From Nitrospira sp. (GTDB lineage: Bacteria > Nitrospirota > Nitrospiria > Nitrospirales > Nitrospiraceae): a stretch of 64,000 nt of DNA. Position 1 is the stretch's first letter. Each line of letters opens with the position of its first letter. Position numbers and translations under genes: made by a program. This document shows, piece after piece, positions 18,816-28,868 of this stretch. The notes beneath the pieces are model-generated. The model saw only the letters and a list, made by a program, of their open reading frames with translations, had not been told where the DNA came from and ran no database searches. The stretch lies in contig JARFXP010000002.1 of the NCBI GenBank assembly GCA_029194675.1, positions 496,001 to 560,000 on the forward strand, given 5' to 3'.

Positions 18816-19481
18816 ATGAAGCAACCCCAACACGTGGGCGTACAGTCCGTTCTCGACCGCCCGGCGCAGATTGCCAGGAGTCTCCGTCACGCCATGCCGG
18901 TGGCACAAGTGGAATTAACGTATCGTTCTCCATGGGAGCTACTGGTCGCCACAATTCTATCGGCACAGTGCACGGACCAGCGTGTGAATCAGGTGACGCC
19001 GAGCCTGTTCACGCAATATCCAACGCCTCAAGCCATGGCAAAGGCGACATCGACTGAGCTGGAGGCATTGATCAGATCGACGGGCTTTTATAAGAATAAG
19101 GCGAAAAACTTGATCGGCTGTGCCCAGGTCATTAGCGCGCAGTTCAAGAGCCACGTTCCCGACACAATGGAAGAACTCACATCGCTACCTGGTGTCGGGC
19201 GAAAAACAGCCAATGTACTCCTTGGGGCCGTATTTAGAAAACCGGGCATTGTGGTTGATACACATGTAAGGCGGGTGGCCAACCGATTGGCCCTGACCCA
19301 TTCAAGGGATCCCGATCAAATTGAGCGCGATCTGCAATCAATGTATCCGCAAACCCAGTGGACGGATGTGTCCCAACGGTTGCTCCTTCATGGCCGGTAT
19401 GTGTGCCTCGCGCGGAAGCCTCGCTGTTGTGTTTGCCCGATTTACGATGTTTGTGAGTGGGAAGGAAAACTCCAGAAATGA
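18816..19481 (+). CDS. nth: Endonuclease III
   Basis: This base-excision-repair DNA glycosylase/AP lyase acts on oxidised pyrimidines. The 221-residue product has the helix-hairpin-helix LPGVGRKTANVLL with catalytic Lys, catalytic Asp in VDTHVRRVANRL, and the C-terminal [4Fe-4S] ligands in C-x6-C-x2-C-x5-C spacing (CLARKPRCCVCPIYDVC). Its stop overlaps the yicC start as ATGA. Confidence 0.96.
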   Translation: MKQPQHVGVQSVLDRPAQIARSLRHAMPVAQVELTYRSPWELLVATILSAQCTDQRVNQVTPSLFTQYPTPQAMAKATSTELEALIRSTGFYKNKAKNLIGCAQVISAQFKSHVPDTMEELTSLPGVGRKTANVLLGAVFRKPGIVVDTHVRRVANRLALTHSRDPDQIERDLQSMYPQTQWTDVSQRLLLHGRYVCLARKPRCCVCPIYDVCEWEGKLQK

Positions 19482-20356
19482 TTAAGAGCATGACAGGATT
19501 TGGCCAGCGACAAGAATCATGGTCCGAGGGGGCCGTGAGTGTTGAAGTGAGATCAGTCAACCATCGGTTCCTTGAAACATCCATTCGTATGCCGAAGTCG
19601 ATGAGCGGGCTCGAAGAACGCTTCAAGAAGGTGATCCAACAACATTGTGCACGTGGAAGAGTTGATCTTACAGTGTTGCTACAAGGCAGTCGAGGAAGCG
19701 CTCGTGCAGTGCAACTTGACGTTGAGCTAGCGAAACAGTACCATCAGACCCTTCGTACACTCCAACGCAGGCTGAAACTTAAAGGCTCCATTGACATCGG
19801 ACTGATGGCGGGGTTCCGCGATATTATCGCGCTTTCGGAGCAGCCGGCCGACGATCCTAAGCTCGTAAGAGTGGTGGAGAAACTGGGGCTAGGCGCGGTG
19901 TCGGATCTGGCGAAGATGCGGGAGAAAGAGGGCTTCTTGCTTGCACAGGATATCCTCGCTCGACTTAATCAAGTGCGGGAATGCAGGAGTGCAGTATCGT
20001 CCCGTGCTCCCCTTATTGCGCAGGAAACCTTCGACCGTATGAAGCAGCGAGTGGAGAAGTTGTTGGCAGACTCTATCCCCGACCTCCCTCGGCTCAATCA
20101 GGAGTTGGCCCTCTATGCCGATCGGTGCGACATTACGGAAGAGTTGGTCAGGCTGGACACGCATATGGTACAGTTTGAGCGTGCGCTCCAAGGTACCGAA
20201 CCAGTGGGAAAGACGTTGGACTTTCTTCTTCAGGAGATGGGCCGGGAAGTCAATACCATTGGATCAAAAGCCAATGACGCGGCGATCAGGGCCAACGTGG
20301 TGCGAATGAAGGCCGAGCTTGAGCGTATGCGTGAACAGATACAGAATGTCGAATGA
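19478..20356 (+). CDS. YicC family endoribonuclease-like protein
   Basis: The 292-residue product begins MIKSMTGFGQ, the family's invariant N-terminus. It ends in the DUF1732-type C-terminus (GKTLDFLLQEMGREVNTIGSKAN) that defines YicC/YloC proteins, which are linked to RNA turnover. The start at 19478 overlaps the nth stop. The stop overlaps the gmk start (ATGA at 20353). The yicC-gmk-rpoZ-coaBC order is common in bacteria. Confidence 0.93.
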   Translation: MIKSMTGFGQRQESWSEGAVSVEVRSVNHRFLETSIRMPKSMSGLEERFKKVIQQHCARGRVDLTVLLQGSRGSARAVQLDVELAKQYHQTLRTLQRRLKLKGSIDIGLMAGFRDIIALSEQPADDPKLVRVVEKLGLGAVSDLAKMREKEGFLLAQDILARLNQVRECRSAVSSRAPLIAQETFDRMKQRVEKLLADSIPDLPRLNQELALYADRCDITEELVRLDTHMVQFERALQGTEPVGKTLDFLLQEMGREVNTIGSKANDAAIRANVVRMKAELERMREQIQNVE

Positions 20357-21060
20357 GCACCTCTATTACCACAAGTAATCACCCTCCTGGTGTTACGGGG
20401 AATCGACAAGTTCCTGAACGGCGGGGAATCTTGTATATCATTTCAGCCCCTTCAGGAGCGGGAAAAACGACCTTGTGTAAACAGGTCGTGGCATCGGTCT
20501 CCGGGCTGTGGCATTCGGTGTCGTGTACGACGAGAAAGGCGCGCCCAGGAGAAGAACACGGACGTGAGTACTTCTTTATTGAAGAGAAAGTATTTCACGA
20601 TATGGTTGCGAGAAATGAGTTTCTAGAATACGCACACGTGTATTCCAGCTGGTACGGAACACCGCGGAAGCCTTTAACTGAAAGAATGGAGCAGGGCATC
20701 GATGTCTTGCTGGAGATCGATGTCCAAGGTGCGCTTCAGATTAAAAAGAAATTTGGCGATGCCGTCTATATCTTCATCCTCCCTCCATCGATGGACATCC
20801 TGCGTGCTCGACTCCAAGGTCGGGGGTCAGACTCTCAAGAGGAGATTGTTCGCCGATTGCAAAAAGTAAGGGAAGAAGTCTGGAGTTTCAGAGAATACCA
20901 TTACATTGTCCGCAACGATGATCTGACGCAATCTCTTCATGAGCTGAAAAGCATTTTCGTGGCGGAACGTCTGAAGACCAAACGGATAGACATGCATTGG
21001 CTTGAGCAAAGCTTTATTCTTGAGAAAGATGCACAAAGGGAACCGTCATCCATTTTATAG
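20353..21060 (+). CDS. gmk: Guanylate kinase
   Basis: Guanylate kinase phosphorylates GMP to GDP. The product has P-loop SAPSGAGKTTLC near residue 33, the GMP-binding SCTTRKARPGEEHGREYFF, and lid residues later (ILPPSMDILRARLQGRGSD). It has an N-terminal extension of about 25 polar residues before the core. Coupled to yicC by a 4-base overlap. Confidence 0.96.
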   Translation: MSTSITTSNHPPGVTGNRQVPERRGILYIISAPSGAGKTTLCKQVVASVSGLWHSVSCTTRKARPGEEHGREYFFIEEKVFHDMVARNEFLEYAHVYSSWYGTPRKPLTERMEQGIDVLLEIDVQGALQIKKKFGDAVYIFILPPSMDILRARLQGRGSDSQEEIVRRLQKVREEVWSFREYHYIVRNDDLTQSLHELKSIFVAERLKTKRIDMHWLEQSFILEKDAQREPSSIL

Positions 21061-21080
21061 CCAAGGGAGCAAGACCTATT

Positions 21081-21440
21081 ATGATCGACATGCTGAGTTT
21101 GTTGCCGCAATATACGTCCAATGAATTTGATTCGCGTCATCGACTGGTAATCGTCGCCTCACAGCGGGCGAAACACTTGACTCAAGGTGCTAAGCAAGCC
21201 GGGTCCTCTCGCTTCACAAAAGAAACAACCATCGCACTTGACGAGGTGCTGAGAGGTTATGCCAAGTATTTGACCGGCAAGGAGGCTCGCGATGCGATGA
21301 AGGAAGCTAAACGAGGAAAAGAGGGTGAAACTGAGCGGATAGCGATGATGACCGGAGAGGACGCCCGCGAAATCAAGAAGGAGCTCAGTGTGTACGTCGA
21401 TGATACGGTGCAGCCGACGACGGCTCCGGCTGAGGGGTAA
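21081..21440 (+). CDS. rpoZ: DNA-directed RNA polymerase omega subunit
   Basis: The 119-residue product has the omega core: SRHRLVIVASQRAKHLTQGA followed by TIALDEVLRGYAKYL (family: RFxLVxxAAxRARQL and kPvxxALEEIxxGki). It sits between gmk and coaBC, the usual rpoZ position. The C-terminal 45 residues are charged and longer than in E. coli. It supports assembly of beta-prime into RNA polymerase. Confidence 0.9.
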   Translation: MIDMLSLLPQYTSNEFDSRHRLVIVASQRAKHLTQGAKQAGSSRFTKETTIALDEVLRGYAKYLTGKEARDAMKEAKRGKEGETERIAMMTGEDAREIKKELSVYVDDTVQPTTAPAEG

Positions 21441-21443
21441 GGA

Positions 21444-22688
21444 TTGGACGAAACACAATCGCCGACACACCTGTGGGGCAAGCGGCTTGCCCTTGGAGTA
21501 ACCGGCAGCATCGCCGCGTATAAAGCGGTCGGCTTGCTTCGAGCTTTTGCGCGTGAAGGTGCCACTGTCTCGGTGGTGATGACTGAGGCCGCCACGAAAT
21601 TTGTGACTCCCCTTACGTTTGAAGTGCTCTCTGGAATGCGGGTCGCGACGGATCTTTTTGAATATCATGAAGAGATGGCTCATCTCATCGTCCCAGGACA
21701 GGCCCACGCAATTGTTGTGGCGCCAGCTACGGCAAATTTTCTGGCAAAGGCGGCGCTTGGTCTGGCGGATGATCTGTTGAGCACGATGCTGTTGAATGCT
21801 CGGTGTCCCGTGATTGTCGCTCCTGCCATGGACGGGGACATGTGGGCACATCCCACGGTTGTTCAACATGTTCAGCTGCTCCGCGCCCGTGGGATCGTTG
21901 TGCTTGATCCTGAAGTGGGTCCGCTGGCATCAGGTCAAGTCGCACAAGGGAGGCTTCCAGCAGAGTCAAGAATCTTGGATGCCGTCCATAAGGCACTGAT
22001 CCCTCAGCTGGATTGGCGAGGACAACGGGTGCTGGTATCCGCGGGCCCGACTCATGAACCCATTGATCCGGTTCGGTTTATTTCCAACCGTTCCTCCGGG
22101 AAGATGGGGTATGCCATTGCAGAAGCCGCAAGGGATCGAGGGGCGGAAGTTGTCTTGGTTACAGGGCCTTCCTCTCTAACGCCTCCTCCAGGGGTTACCA
22201 CTGTTTCAGTCAACACCGCGAGCGAGATGAGTGACGCGTTGAGTCGGCATTTCCAGTCTGCTACGGTTCTGATCATGGCTGCAGCGGTCGCAGACTTTCG
22301 CCCCAAAATTCCGGCTGGGCAGAAGCTCAAGAAACAGGGCAAATCTGCGCTGGTGCTCGAACTTGAATCCACTCCGGACATTCTCGCAATGTTGTCCGCA
22401 CGCCGGACATCGCAAATTGTGGTTGGTTTCGCGGCAGAAACCGAACAAGTCTTATCTCATGCAGCAGACAAGTTGAGAGGGAAAGGATTGGATCTCATCA
22501 TTGCCAACGATGTCGCGCAAGCGGGAAGTGGGTTTGGCAGTGACGACAATGCGGTCGTTATTCTTTCGGCCACGGGCGAACAGAAAGCCTTAGGCCCGAT
22601 GCCCAAGCGCCGTCTGGCCGACGAAATTCTGACGACCGTGCGCGAACTGTGCCTGACCTCACCTCGTCGCGCGTCCCTGGTGGAGTGA
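21444..22688 (+). CDS. coaBC: Bifunctional phosphopantothenoylcysteine decarboxylase/synthetase CoaBC
   Basis: This enzyme makes 4-phosphopantetheine from phosphopantothenate and cysteine in CoA synthesis. The N-terminal flavoprotein domain shows LGVTGSIAAYKAVGLLRA, VAPATANFLAKAA and APAMDGDMW. The C-terminal synthetase domain shows SAGPTHEPIDPVRFISNRSS and the IANDVAQ motif. The start is TTG at 21444, three bases after the rpoZ stop, with GAGGGGTAAGG upstream. The length of 414 residues is normal. Confidence 0.95.
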   Translation: MDETQSPTHLWGKRLALGVTGSIAAYKAVGLLRAFAREGATVSVVMTEAATKFVTPLTFEVLSGMRVATDLFEYHEEMAHLIVPGQAHAIVVAPATANFLAKAALGLADDLLSTMLLNARCPVIVAPAMDGDMWAHPTVVQHVQLLRARGIVVLDPEVGPLASGQVAQGRLPAESRILDAVHKALIPQLDWRGQRVLVSAGPTHEPIDPVRFISNRSSGKMGYAIAEAARDRGAEVVLVTGPSSLTPPPGVTTVSVNTASEMSDALSRHFQSATVLIMAAAVADFRPKIPAGQKLKKQGKSALVLELESTPDILAMLSARRTSQIVVGFAAETEQVLSHAADKLRGKGLDLIIANDVAQAGSGFGSDDNAVVILSATGEQKALGPMPKRRLADEILTTVRELCLTSPRRASLVE

Positions 22689-22696
22689 GTCGAGCT

Positions 22697-23437
22697 ATGA
22701 CCTCAGGTTCAAAAAAAACGGGTAATGCCGGTGTAATTGATCAGTTGGCCTTGACCTTAGCTAAAGAGCCAAAGTCTAAGGTATTCATCCCTCTGGCAGA
22801 AGAATACGGCAAAGCCGGCATGTGGGAAGAGGCCGTTGCTGTTCTTGAAGATGGGTTGAAGACTTATCCAGGTTTCATCACGGCCATGGTGGCGTTAGGT
22901 CGCGCATATGAGCAGATGAACCAACCAGTCAAGGCTAAGGCCATTCTTGAGGAAGCCATAAAATTGAGCCCTGACAATCTTCGTGCACATCGAACATTGG
23001 CGAAGCTCTACGCGGCTCAAGGGGCCAAAGAAGCGGCCGTCCGGTCGTGCGATGTTATTTTGTCCATGAATCCACACGACCAGGAAGCTTTGTCCCTTCG
23101 CGCCGGGTTCGACGTACCGACGGTTCATGGAGAGGCACAATCGCAAAGACAATTGCTTGCCACGCCGGTAAAGACCGCTAGCGTTGAGTCTGACCGGCTT
23201 CGCGGCGAGGGCTTGACATACGCATTAGGCGATGCGACGCCGGCAACCAAAGCTGAAGCCAACGGGGTGTCTAGTAGCGCACCCCGTTCGGAAGAAAGAC
23301 TTGCCCAGACAGCCGGTTTTACGGCCCAAACCTCACAGAAAACGAGAAGCGTAGTGATCGCACAGCTTGAGCAGTGGCTTAACTCGGTCCAGACACGCCG
23401 ACGAAATCTCCAAGTCTCTTCTCGACTCGACTCCTGA
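22697..23437 (+). CDS. Tetratricopeptide repeat protein
   Basis: The 246-residue product has about three TPR units at residues 20-140 (LAEEYGKAGMWEEAVAVLED, AMVALGRAYEQMNQPVKAKA, AHRTLAKLYAAQGAKEAAV), then a low-complexity linker and a C-terminal helix. ATG 22697 is chosen because GGAGTGAG lies just upstream; an earlier in-frame ATG at 22649 lies deep inside coaBC. No signal peptide is seen, so it is probably a cytoplasmic scaffold. Partners are unknown. Confidence 0.8.
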   Translation: MTSGSKKTGNAGVIDQLALTLAKEPKSKVFIPLAEEYGKAGMWEEAVAVLEDGLKTYPGFITAMVALGRAYEQMNQPVKAKAILEEAIKLSPDNLRAHRTLAKLYAAQGAKEAAVRSCDVILSMNPHDQEALSLRAGFDVPTVHGEAQSQRQLLATPVKTASVESDRLRGEGLTYALGDATPATKAEANGVSSSAPRSEERLAQTAGFTAQTSQKTRSVVIAQLEQWLNSVQTRRRNLQVSSRLDS

Positions 23438-23460
23438 ACTCCCCTCATGACTTCAACGGT

Positions 23461-23489
23461 TTGACCCTCTAAGAGGGGGCTGTTAGAAT
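23461..23489 (+). promoter_or_regulatory. Sigma-70 promoter of the aroQ-efp-accBC run
   Basis: TTGACC (23461-23466), a 17-base spacer and TAGAAT (23484-23489) lie 57 bases upstream of the aroQ ATG. This is one of the best promoter matches in the window. Confidence 0.7.
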
Positions 23490-23545
23490 GCCGCCCTTGG
23501 CGTGGCGGTGTGAGGGAGATATAGAGGGGAGGTATCCCACGCGAC

Positions 23546-24043
23546 ATGCGCATCTTGGTCCTTCACGGTCCGAATCTGAACCTGTTGGGTCACCGGGAGG
23601 AATCTATTTACGGAACGGTGACCCTTGATACGATCGATGCGTCGCTGATAACGCTGGGTGGCGATCTTGGAGCTGAACTGGTTATTCGTCACTCGAATCA
23701 TGAAGGGGAATTGGTGAACTGGATTCAAGAAGCGCGACGAGGCTATCACGGCATTATCATCAATCCAGCGGCCTATACTCACACCAGTATCGCGATACGC
23801 GATGCCCTGGCCGCCGTTGATTTGCCTACCATTGAGGTCCATCTGTCAAACATCTATCGGCGTGAAGAATTCAGGCGACATTCATATGTATCGGGAGTCG
23901 CCTTGGCACAGATCTCTGGGTTCGGTGCGGCCGGCTATCTGTTGGCCTTGCGAGGACTGTGCGAACAAATATCTGCTTCCGGATCAAAACGTTCTGCTGA
24001 TGGGAGTGCCTCAGGAAGCGGAGCGAAGCCAGGCGCTCGATGA
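23546..24043 (+). CDS. aroQ: Type II 3-dehydroquinate dehydratase
   Basis: This enzyme catalyses the third step of the shikimate pathway. The product shows [20 protein letters not shown], the catalytic His region [17 protein letters not shown], and [20 protein letters not shown]. The core of about 145 residues is complete; the C-terminal 20 residues are a polar Ser/Gly extension. It leads the run to efp, accB and accC, a frequent bacterial arrangement. Confidence 0.95.
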   Translation: MRILVLHGPNLNLLGHREESIYGTVTLDTIDASLITLGGDLGAELVIRHSNHEGELVNWIQEARRGYHGIIINPAAYTHTSIAIRDALAAVDLPTIEVHLSNIYRREEFRRHSYVSGVALAQISGFGAAGYLLALRGLCEQISASGSKRSADGSASGSGAKPGAR

Positions 24044-24094
24044 GGGGATGCCCAAGCTGTCGGTCGCTTTTTCAATGATAGGAGGGAGTTGCGA

Positions 24095-24655
24095 GTGATT
24101 TCCACGGTGGATTTTCGCAGCGGGGTGCGTTTGATGGTCGAGGGAGAGCCTTTTTATATCGTCGAGTTTCAGCACGTCAAGCCCGGCAAAGGCGGTGCCT
24201 TCGTACGTACGAAGTTGAAAAGCTACCTCTCTGGAAATGTGTTGGACCGAACGTTTCGCTCTGGAGAACGGTTTGAAGAGCCCGATTTGGATGAGCGCGT
24301 CATGCAGTTCCTCTACGCATCCGGAAATTCTTACACTCTGATGGATACCGAGACGTACGAGCAGTTGACGTTTGAGAGGAGTCAGTTGGGAGAGAACGCC
24401 GATTTGTTGAAAGAAAATATGACCGTCAAGATCCTCATCTACGAGCATCGCCCGATCGCCGTCGAATTGCCGAACTTCATTGAGCTCAAGGTGGTCGATG
24501 CGGAGCCCGGTGTGCGGGGGGACACTGCGTCTGGAGGAACCAAACCGGCGGTCGTGGAAACGGGGGCGACGATCAAAGTTCCGCTCTATTTGGAGGTCGG
24601 CACCGTCATCCGGATCGATACTCGCACCAGATCCTATGTGGAGCGCGTTCGGTGA
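24095..24655 (+). CDS. efp: Elongation factor P
   Basis: EF-P relieves ribosome stalling at polyproline. The product has ISTVDFRSGVRLMVEGEPF, the modification-loop KPGKGGAFVR with the conserved Lys, and three OB-like domains over 186 residues ending in SYVERVR. GTG 24095 is preferred over TTG 24089 because GGAGGG lies 8 bases before it and the product then starts as in other EF-Ps. Its stop overlaps the accB GTG start (GTGA). Confidence 0.95.
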   Translation: MISTVDFRSGVRLMVEGEPFYIVEFQHVKPGKGGAFVRTKLKSYLSGNVLDRTFRSGERFEEPDLDERVMQFLYASGNSYTLMDTETYEQLTFERSQLGENADLLKENMTVKILIYEHRPIAVELPNFIELKVVDAEPGVRGDTASGGTKPAVVETGATIKVPLYLEVGTVIRIDTRTRSYVERVR

Positions 24656-25215
24656 GCCGTCGTCGATCTATTCATTCCAAGACCAAGACGCGTCGGATTG
24701 TGTTACCGCAGACTGTGAACGAGACAGGTGATGAGGTCTCACTCACAGGGGGTTCCACCAAGCAAATCCAAGAACTCATCGATTTGCTTCGGCGCAATAA
24801 TTTGACCGAGCTTGAGTTTGAACGACAGGGCATCCGTATCCGTGTCCGCCATGAACTCGTAGCCAGACCTCTTGCGACTTCAGCGCAGGAGTCTGTCCAA
24901 ACCCCGCCTCAACAACCGATGCATTCTGCTTCAGTCACGGCACCGGTGTCGGACGCAAGCACGGGTTTTGTGACCGTCACTTCCCCAATCGTCGGCACAT
25001 TTTACCGATCCCCCTCACCCGACGCCGATCCGTACGTTGAAGAGGGGGAGTCTGTGAAAAAGGGGCAAGTGCTGTGCATCGTCGAAGCGATGAAACTCAT
25101 GAACGAAATTGAGTCAGAAGTGGACGGTCGCCTTGTCAAGATCTTGGTGGAAAGCACAAAGTCAGTGGAATATGGTCAGGCACTGTTTCTTATCGATCCC
25201 AAAGCCGCTTCATAG
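24652..25215 (+). CDS. accB: Biotin carboxyl carrier protein of acetyl-CoA carboxylase
   Basis: The 187-residue product has a biotinyl domain with the biotinylation motif VEAMKLMNEI (Lys near 150) and the family thumb-bearing segment (SPIVGTFYRSPSPDADPYVE). An N-terminal helix (IQELIDLLRRNNLTELEFER) and a Pro/Gln/Ser-rich linker precede it. The basic first 20 residues are longer than in E. coli. Coupled to efp by GTGA and followed by accC. Confidence 0.95.
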   Translation: MSRRRSIHSKTKTRRIVLPQTVNETGDEVSLTGGSTKQIQELIDLLRRNNLTELEFERQGIRIRVRHELVARPLATSAQESVQTPPQQPMHSASVTAPVSDASTGFVTVTSPIVGTFYRSPSPDADPYVEEGESVKKGQVLCIVEAMKLMNEIESEVDGRLVKILVESTKSVEYGQALFLIDPKAAS

Positions 25216-25258
25216 GTCATTTTAAGGGCTGTCCTCACCCTCGTATCGGAGCCGAGAC

Positions 25259-26599
25259 GTGTTTAAGAAAGTTCTGGTTGCCAATCGCGGAGAAATCGCG
25301 CTGCGAGTGATCCGTGCTTGCAAGGAACTCGGCATCAAGACCGTGGCCATTCATTCTGAGGCGGATGCGCTTGCGCTGCACGTTCGAGCGGCCGACGAAA
25401 AGATGTGTGTCGGGCCGGCCGAATCGGCATTGAGTTACCGAAATATTCCCAATGTCTTGAGTGCCGCAGAGATTACGGGAGTCGACGCCATCCATCCGGG
25501 GTACGGATTTCTGTCGGAGAATGCCCATTTTGCGGAAGTCTGCGAGTCGATCGGCATGAGGTTTATCGGACCGAGCTCAGAAAATATCGCCATGATGGGG
25601 GATAAGGCGAAGGCGCGAGAGATCGTGGCGAAGCGAGGCCTTCCGGTCACGCCGGGGAGCCCAGGCGAATTGCGCAGTGAGGAGGAGGCGCTGCAGGCGG
25701 CGCAGAAGATCGGTTTTCCTGTCATTATTAAAGCCACGGCCGGAGGGGGAGGGCGAGGCATGCGCGTCGTCAATAAGGCCGATGACCTGGGCCGAGCCTT
25801 CCAGGCTGCTCAGGCTGAAGCGAAATCGACCTTCGGCAACGACGGTGTGTACCTCGAGCGGTACTTCCTGGAACCGCGGCATATCGAGGTGCAGATTTTG
25901 GCCGACCAATATGGTCGGGTGGTCCACCTCGGAGAACGAGACTGTTCGATTCAACGGCGACATCAAAAATTGGTTGAGGAAACCCCCTCTCCCGTAGTCG
26001 ATGACAAATTGCGTCGGGAAATCGGCCGAGTAGCTGTGGAGGCGGTGAAGGCTGCGCATTACCGAAATGTGGGCACGGTAGAATTTTTACTGGACAAAGA
26101 CCGCCAGTTTTATTTCATGGAAGTCAATACACGCATCCAGGTGGAGCACCCAATCACCGAAATGGTGACCGGCGTGGATCTGATTAAGGAGCAGATCCGT
26201 TTGTCGGCCGGTCATCCGCTCTCAATTCGGCAACAGGATGTGACCATCACGGGGCACAGTTTGGAGTGTCGCATTAATGCCGAGGATCCGGAGAAATTTA
26301 CCCCGTCTCCAGGAGTAATCACCAAATACAGTTCTCCGGGAGGCTTCGGAATCCGCGTCGATTCAGCCATGGAGTCGGGTTCGGTCGTCGTTCCTTACTA
26401 CGATTCGATGATTGCGAAGCTGATCACCCATGGACGTGATCGACAGGAGTCAGTAGCTCGTATGAAACGCGCGCTTGGCGAGTTTATCATCGAGGGCATT
26501 AAGACCACCATTCCGCTTCACCGTCGAATCCTCGACGATCCCGATTTTCAAAAGGGCCACGTATCGACGACGTTCTTGGAACGATTCTTGGCAAGCTAA
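25259..26599 (+). CDS. accC: Biotin carboxylase subunit of acetyl-CoA carboxylase
   Basis: This ATP-grasp enzyme carboxylates the biotin on AccB. The 446-residue product (GTG start) has [20 protein letters not shown], the glycine-rich ATP loop [30 protein letters not shown], and the carboxylation-site [19 protein letters not shown]. Length is normal. It is the last gene of the aroQ operon. Confidence 0.97.
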   Translation: MFKKVLVANRGEIALRVIRACKELGIKTVAIHSEADALALHVRAADEKMCVGPAESALSYRNIPNVLSAAEITGVDAIHPGYGFLSENAHFAEVCESIGMRFIGPSSENIAMMGDKAKAREIVAKRGLPVTPGSPGELRSEEEALQAAQKIGFPVIIKATAGGGGRGMRVVNKADDLGRAFQAAQAEAKSTFGNDGVYLERYFLEPRHIEVQILADQYGRVVHLGERDCSIQRRHQKLVEETPSPVVDDKLRREIGRVAVEAVKAAHYRNVGTVEFLLDKDRQFYFMEVNTRIQVEHPITEMVTGVDLIKEQIRLSAGHPLSIRQQDVTITGHSLECRINAEDPEKFTPSPGVITKYSSPGGFGIRVDSAMESGSVVVPYYDSMIAKLITHGRDRQESVARMKRALGEFIIEGIKTTIPLHRRILDDPDFQKGHVSTTFLERFLAS

Positions 26600-26762
26600 G
26601 CCCGCAAGTTCTCCCTCCGGAAGCACAGCCTTTTCGGTGTTGCTCCATCAAGTGATCTCATTTCTTGGTAAGCGTAGAGTCTCATGGTAAGCTCATCAAA
26701 ATACTCCCCGCTTCACGCGAGGGAAGGTGCATCACCTATTGGGTTCCTGATAGGATATATTG

Positions 26763-28043
26763 GTGCTCGCTGTGTCGAGCGCCCAACGTATGCGACGTCT
26801 CGGCTTCATTATTAGTATCGTGGCTATCGGAATTGCCATCGGTGGCTACGTGTTTTTTAACGGAGAGCGGAAACCTCCCATTCGATATCGGGCGGCAGCA
26901 GTCGAACGTGGTGAGATCGTTTCTGTCGTCAGCGCGACGGGAACCATCAATCCGGTTGTCTCCGTCCAAGTGGGTACGCAAGTATCAGGGATGATCAAAA
27001 GCCTCCACGCCGATTTCAACTCACGAGTAAAGGCCGGAGAGACGGTTGCCGTCATTGATCCCGAACCGTTCAAGGCTCGTCGGGAACAGGCTGCCAGCAA
27101 TCTGGAAATGGCGCGGTCAAACATCGCACGATCCAAAGCCGACCTGGCGCAGCGAAAACGTGAACTCGACCGTGTTCAATCGCTGTTGCCTCAGCAGTTT
27201 GTTTCACAAAACGACGTCGATGTCGCACTCACAAATTTTCAAAGCGCAGAAGCACAGTTGCGGGTTGCCGAGGCACAGGTCAAGCAAGCGGAAGCAGCAT
27301 TGAATGCGGCCGAACTGGAATTGAAATATACCGTCATTCGGTCCCCTGTAGACGGTATTGTCGTTGCGCGGAATGTAGAGGTCGGTCAGACGATCGCCGC
27401 CAGCTTTGCCACGCCCAACTTATTTCTCATTGCCCTCGATCTGACCAACATGCAAGTCGATACCAACGTGAGTGAGTCGGATATCGGCGGGATGACGGAA
27501 GGGAAGGCGGCGGTTTTCACGGTAGATGCCTATCCGGGAATGTCCTTTGCCGGCATTATTAAACAGGTGCGCCTCGCACCCATCAACGTCCAAAATGTCG
27601 TCACCTATACTGTGGTGGTAGGCGTAGATAACAAGGACTTACGTCTAAAGCCTGGAATGACTGCGAACGTAGCGATTGTGGTGGCTCAAAGAGACCAGGT
27701 GCTCAAAGTTCCTAACGCGGCGCTACGCTTCATGCCTCCGAAGACTGAAGGAGACCGCCGAGGATTGGAAGGACAAGCGACAAAAGCAGAGGGGGGACAC
27801 CCGATCCACACAGGAGGAACAGCGGGGCAGTCGAGGACTGTTTGGACACAGGTAGAAAGCGGTGACCTCGTTTCTCTGTCGGTCCAAACGGGTATCTCGG
27901 ATGGCATCACCACCGAAGTCCTGTCCGGCGGTCTCACGGAAGGTGATTCGGTCGTTGTCGGTATCGAGCAGTCTTTTGGGGAAAGAAAGAGCAGCGAGCT
28001 GCCGCCAGGATTCGGCAACCAGCGGCGCCCTCGTTCTCGGTGA
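26763..28043 (+). CDS. MacA-like periplasmic adaptor of an ABC-type efflux system
   Basis: The product of about 426 residues is a membrane-fusion protein: N-terminal membrane anchor (LGFIISIVAIGIAIGGYVFF), lipoyl half-motifs (VSVQVGTQVSGMIKSL and LKYTVIRSPVDGIVVARNV), a coiled-coil hairpin at about 105-180, and a beta-barrel domain. GTG 26763 follows AGGA at a good distance; ATG 26790 is an alternative without a clear ribosome site. The split MacB partner follows. It links the inner-membrane transporter to a TolC-type channel not encoded here. Confidence 0.88.
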   Translation: MLAVSSAQRMRRLGFIISIVAIGIAIGGYVFFNGERKPPIRYRAAAVERGEIVSVVSATGTINPVVSVQVGTQVSGMIKSLHADFNSRVKAGETVAVIDPEPFKARREQAASNLEMARSNIARSKADLAQRKRELDRVQSLLPQQFVSQNDVDVALTNFQSAEAQLRVAEAQVKQAEAALNAAELELKYTVIRSPVDGIVVARNVEVGQTIAASFATPNLFLIALDLTNMQVDTNVSESDIGGMTEGKAAVFTVDAYPGMSFAGIIKQVRLAPINVQNVVTYTVVVGVDNKDLRLKPGMTANVAIVVAQRDQVLKVPNAALRFMPPKTEGDRRGLEGQATKAEGGHPIHTGGTAGQSRTVWTQVESGDLVSLSVQTGISDGITTEVLSGGLTEGDSVVVGIEQSFGERKSSELPPGFGNQRRPRSR

Positions 28044-28157
28044 GCCGTCGGATTGTGTGATACATACGGTGTATGCGATTTGGCTTGCCGAACGTAATCT
28101 CTTAGCACCGTCCTCCGGTCATTCATCTTCAGATCGCATCTCCTAGAGGATAGGTTT

Positions 28158-28868
28158 GTGACCGCGCTGATCATTTGTGAAGATATTTGGAAGGTCTATC
28201 GAGTCGGCGACGTTGAAGTGCAGGCGCTGAGAGGGTTGAATCTCACCATCCGGCAAGGCGAGTTCGTTGCGATTATGGGGTCGAGCGGATCAGGCAAATC
28301 CACACTGATGAACATTCTCGGGTGCCTTGATCAACCGACCAAGGGACAGTATCGGTTGAACAGTATTGATGTCGGACATTTGCAGCCAGACCGGTTGGCA
28401 GAGATCCGGAATCAGCAAATCGGCTTTGTCTTTCAAAGTTTCAATCTCATCCCTCGCACCAGCGCGTTGGAAAACGCCCAGTTGCCACTGTTTTACCGAG
28501 GACTTCCCCTCAAGGAACAGAAATCGCTGGCGTCTGCTGCGTTGCAGCGTGTGGGGTTGAGCGGGCGCGAGCACCATTCACCAACACAACTTTCGGGAGG
28601 GCAGCAGCAGCGAGTGGCGATCGCTCGGGCTCTGGTGACGTCACCCTCGTTGCTCCTTGCGGATGAACCGACCGGAAATCTCGATACTCAGTCCAGCCAA
28701 GAAATCATGGAGATTCTTGAAGGGTTGAATCGGGAAGGGATCACGGTGATCCTGGTCACGCACGAAATCGATATTGCGGCCTATGCGTCACGGCAGATTA
28801 CGATTAAGGATGGTCAAGTCCTAAGCGATCGGGCGACCGAAGGCAGATCCCATGTGGTGGGAATGTAA
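28158..28868 (+). CDS. MacB-type ABC transporter ATP-binding protein
   Basis: The 236-residue ATPase has Walker [16 protein letters not shown]-loop [17 protein letters not shown], signature [15 protein letters not shown] and Walker [13 protein letters not shown], with the LolD/MacB-type [11 protein letters not shown]. It begins with GTG and ends exactly one base before the permease ATG. In E. coli MacB the ATPase and permease are fused; here they are separate genes. Confidence 0.92.
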   Translation: MTALIICEDIWKVYRVGDVEVQALRGLNLTIRQGEFVAIMGSSGSGKSTLMNILGCLDQPTKGQYRLNSIDVGHLQPDRLAEIRNQQIGFVFQSFNLIPRTSALENAQLPLFYRGLPLKEQKSLASAALQRVGLSGREHHSPTQLSGGQQQRVAIARALVTSPSLLLADEPTGNLDTQSSQEIMEILEGLNREGITVILVTHEIDIAAYASRQITIKDGQVLSDRATEGRSHVVGM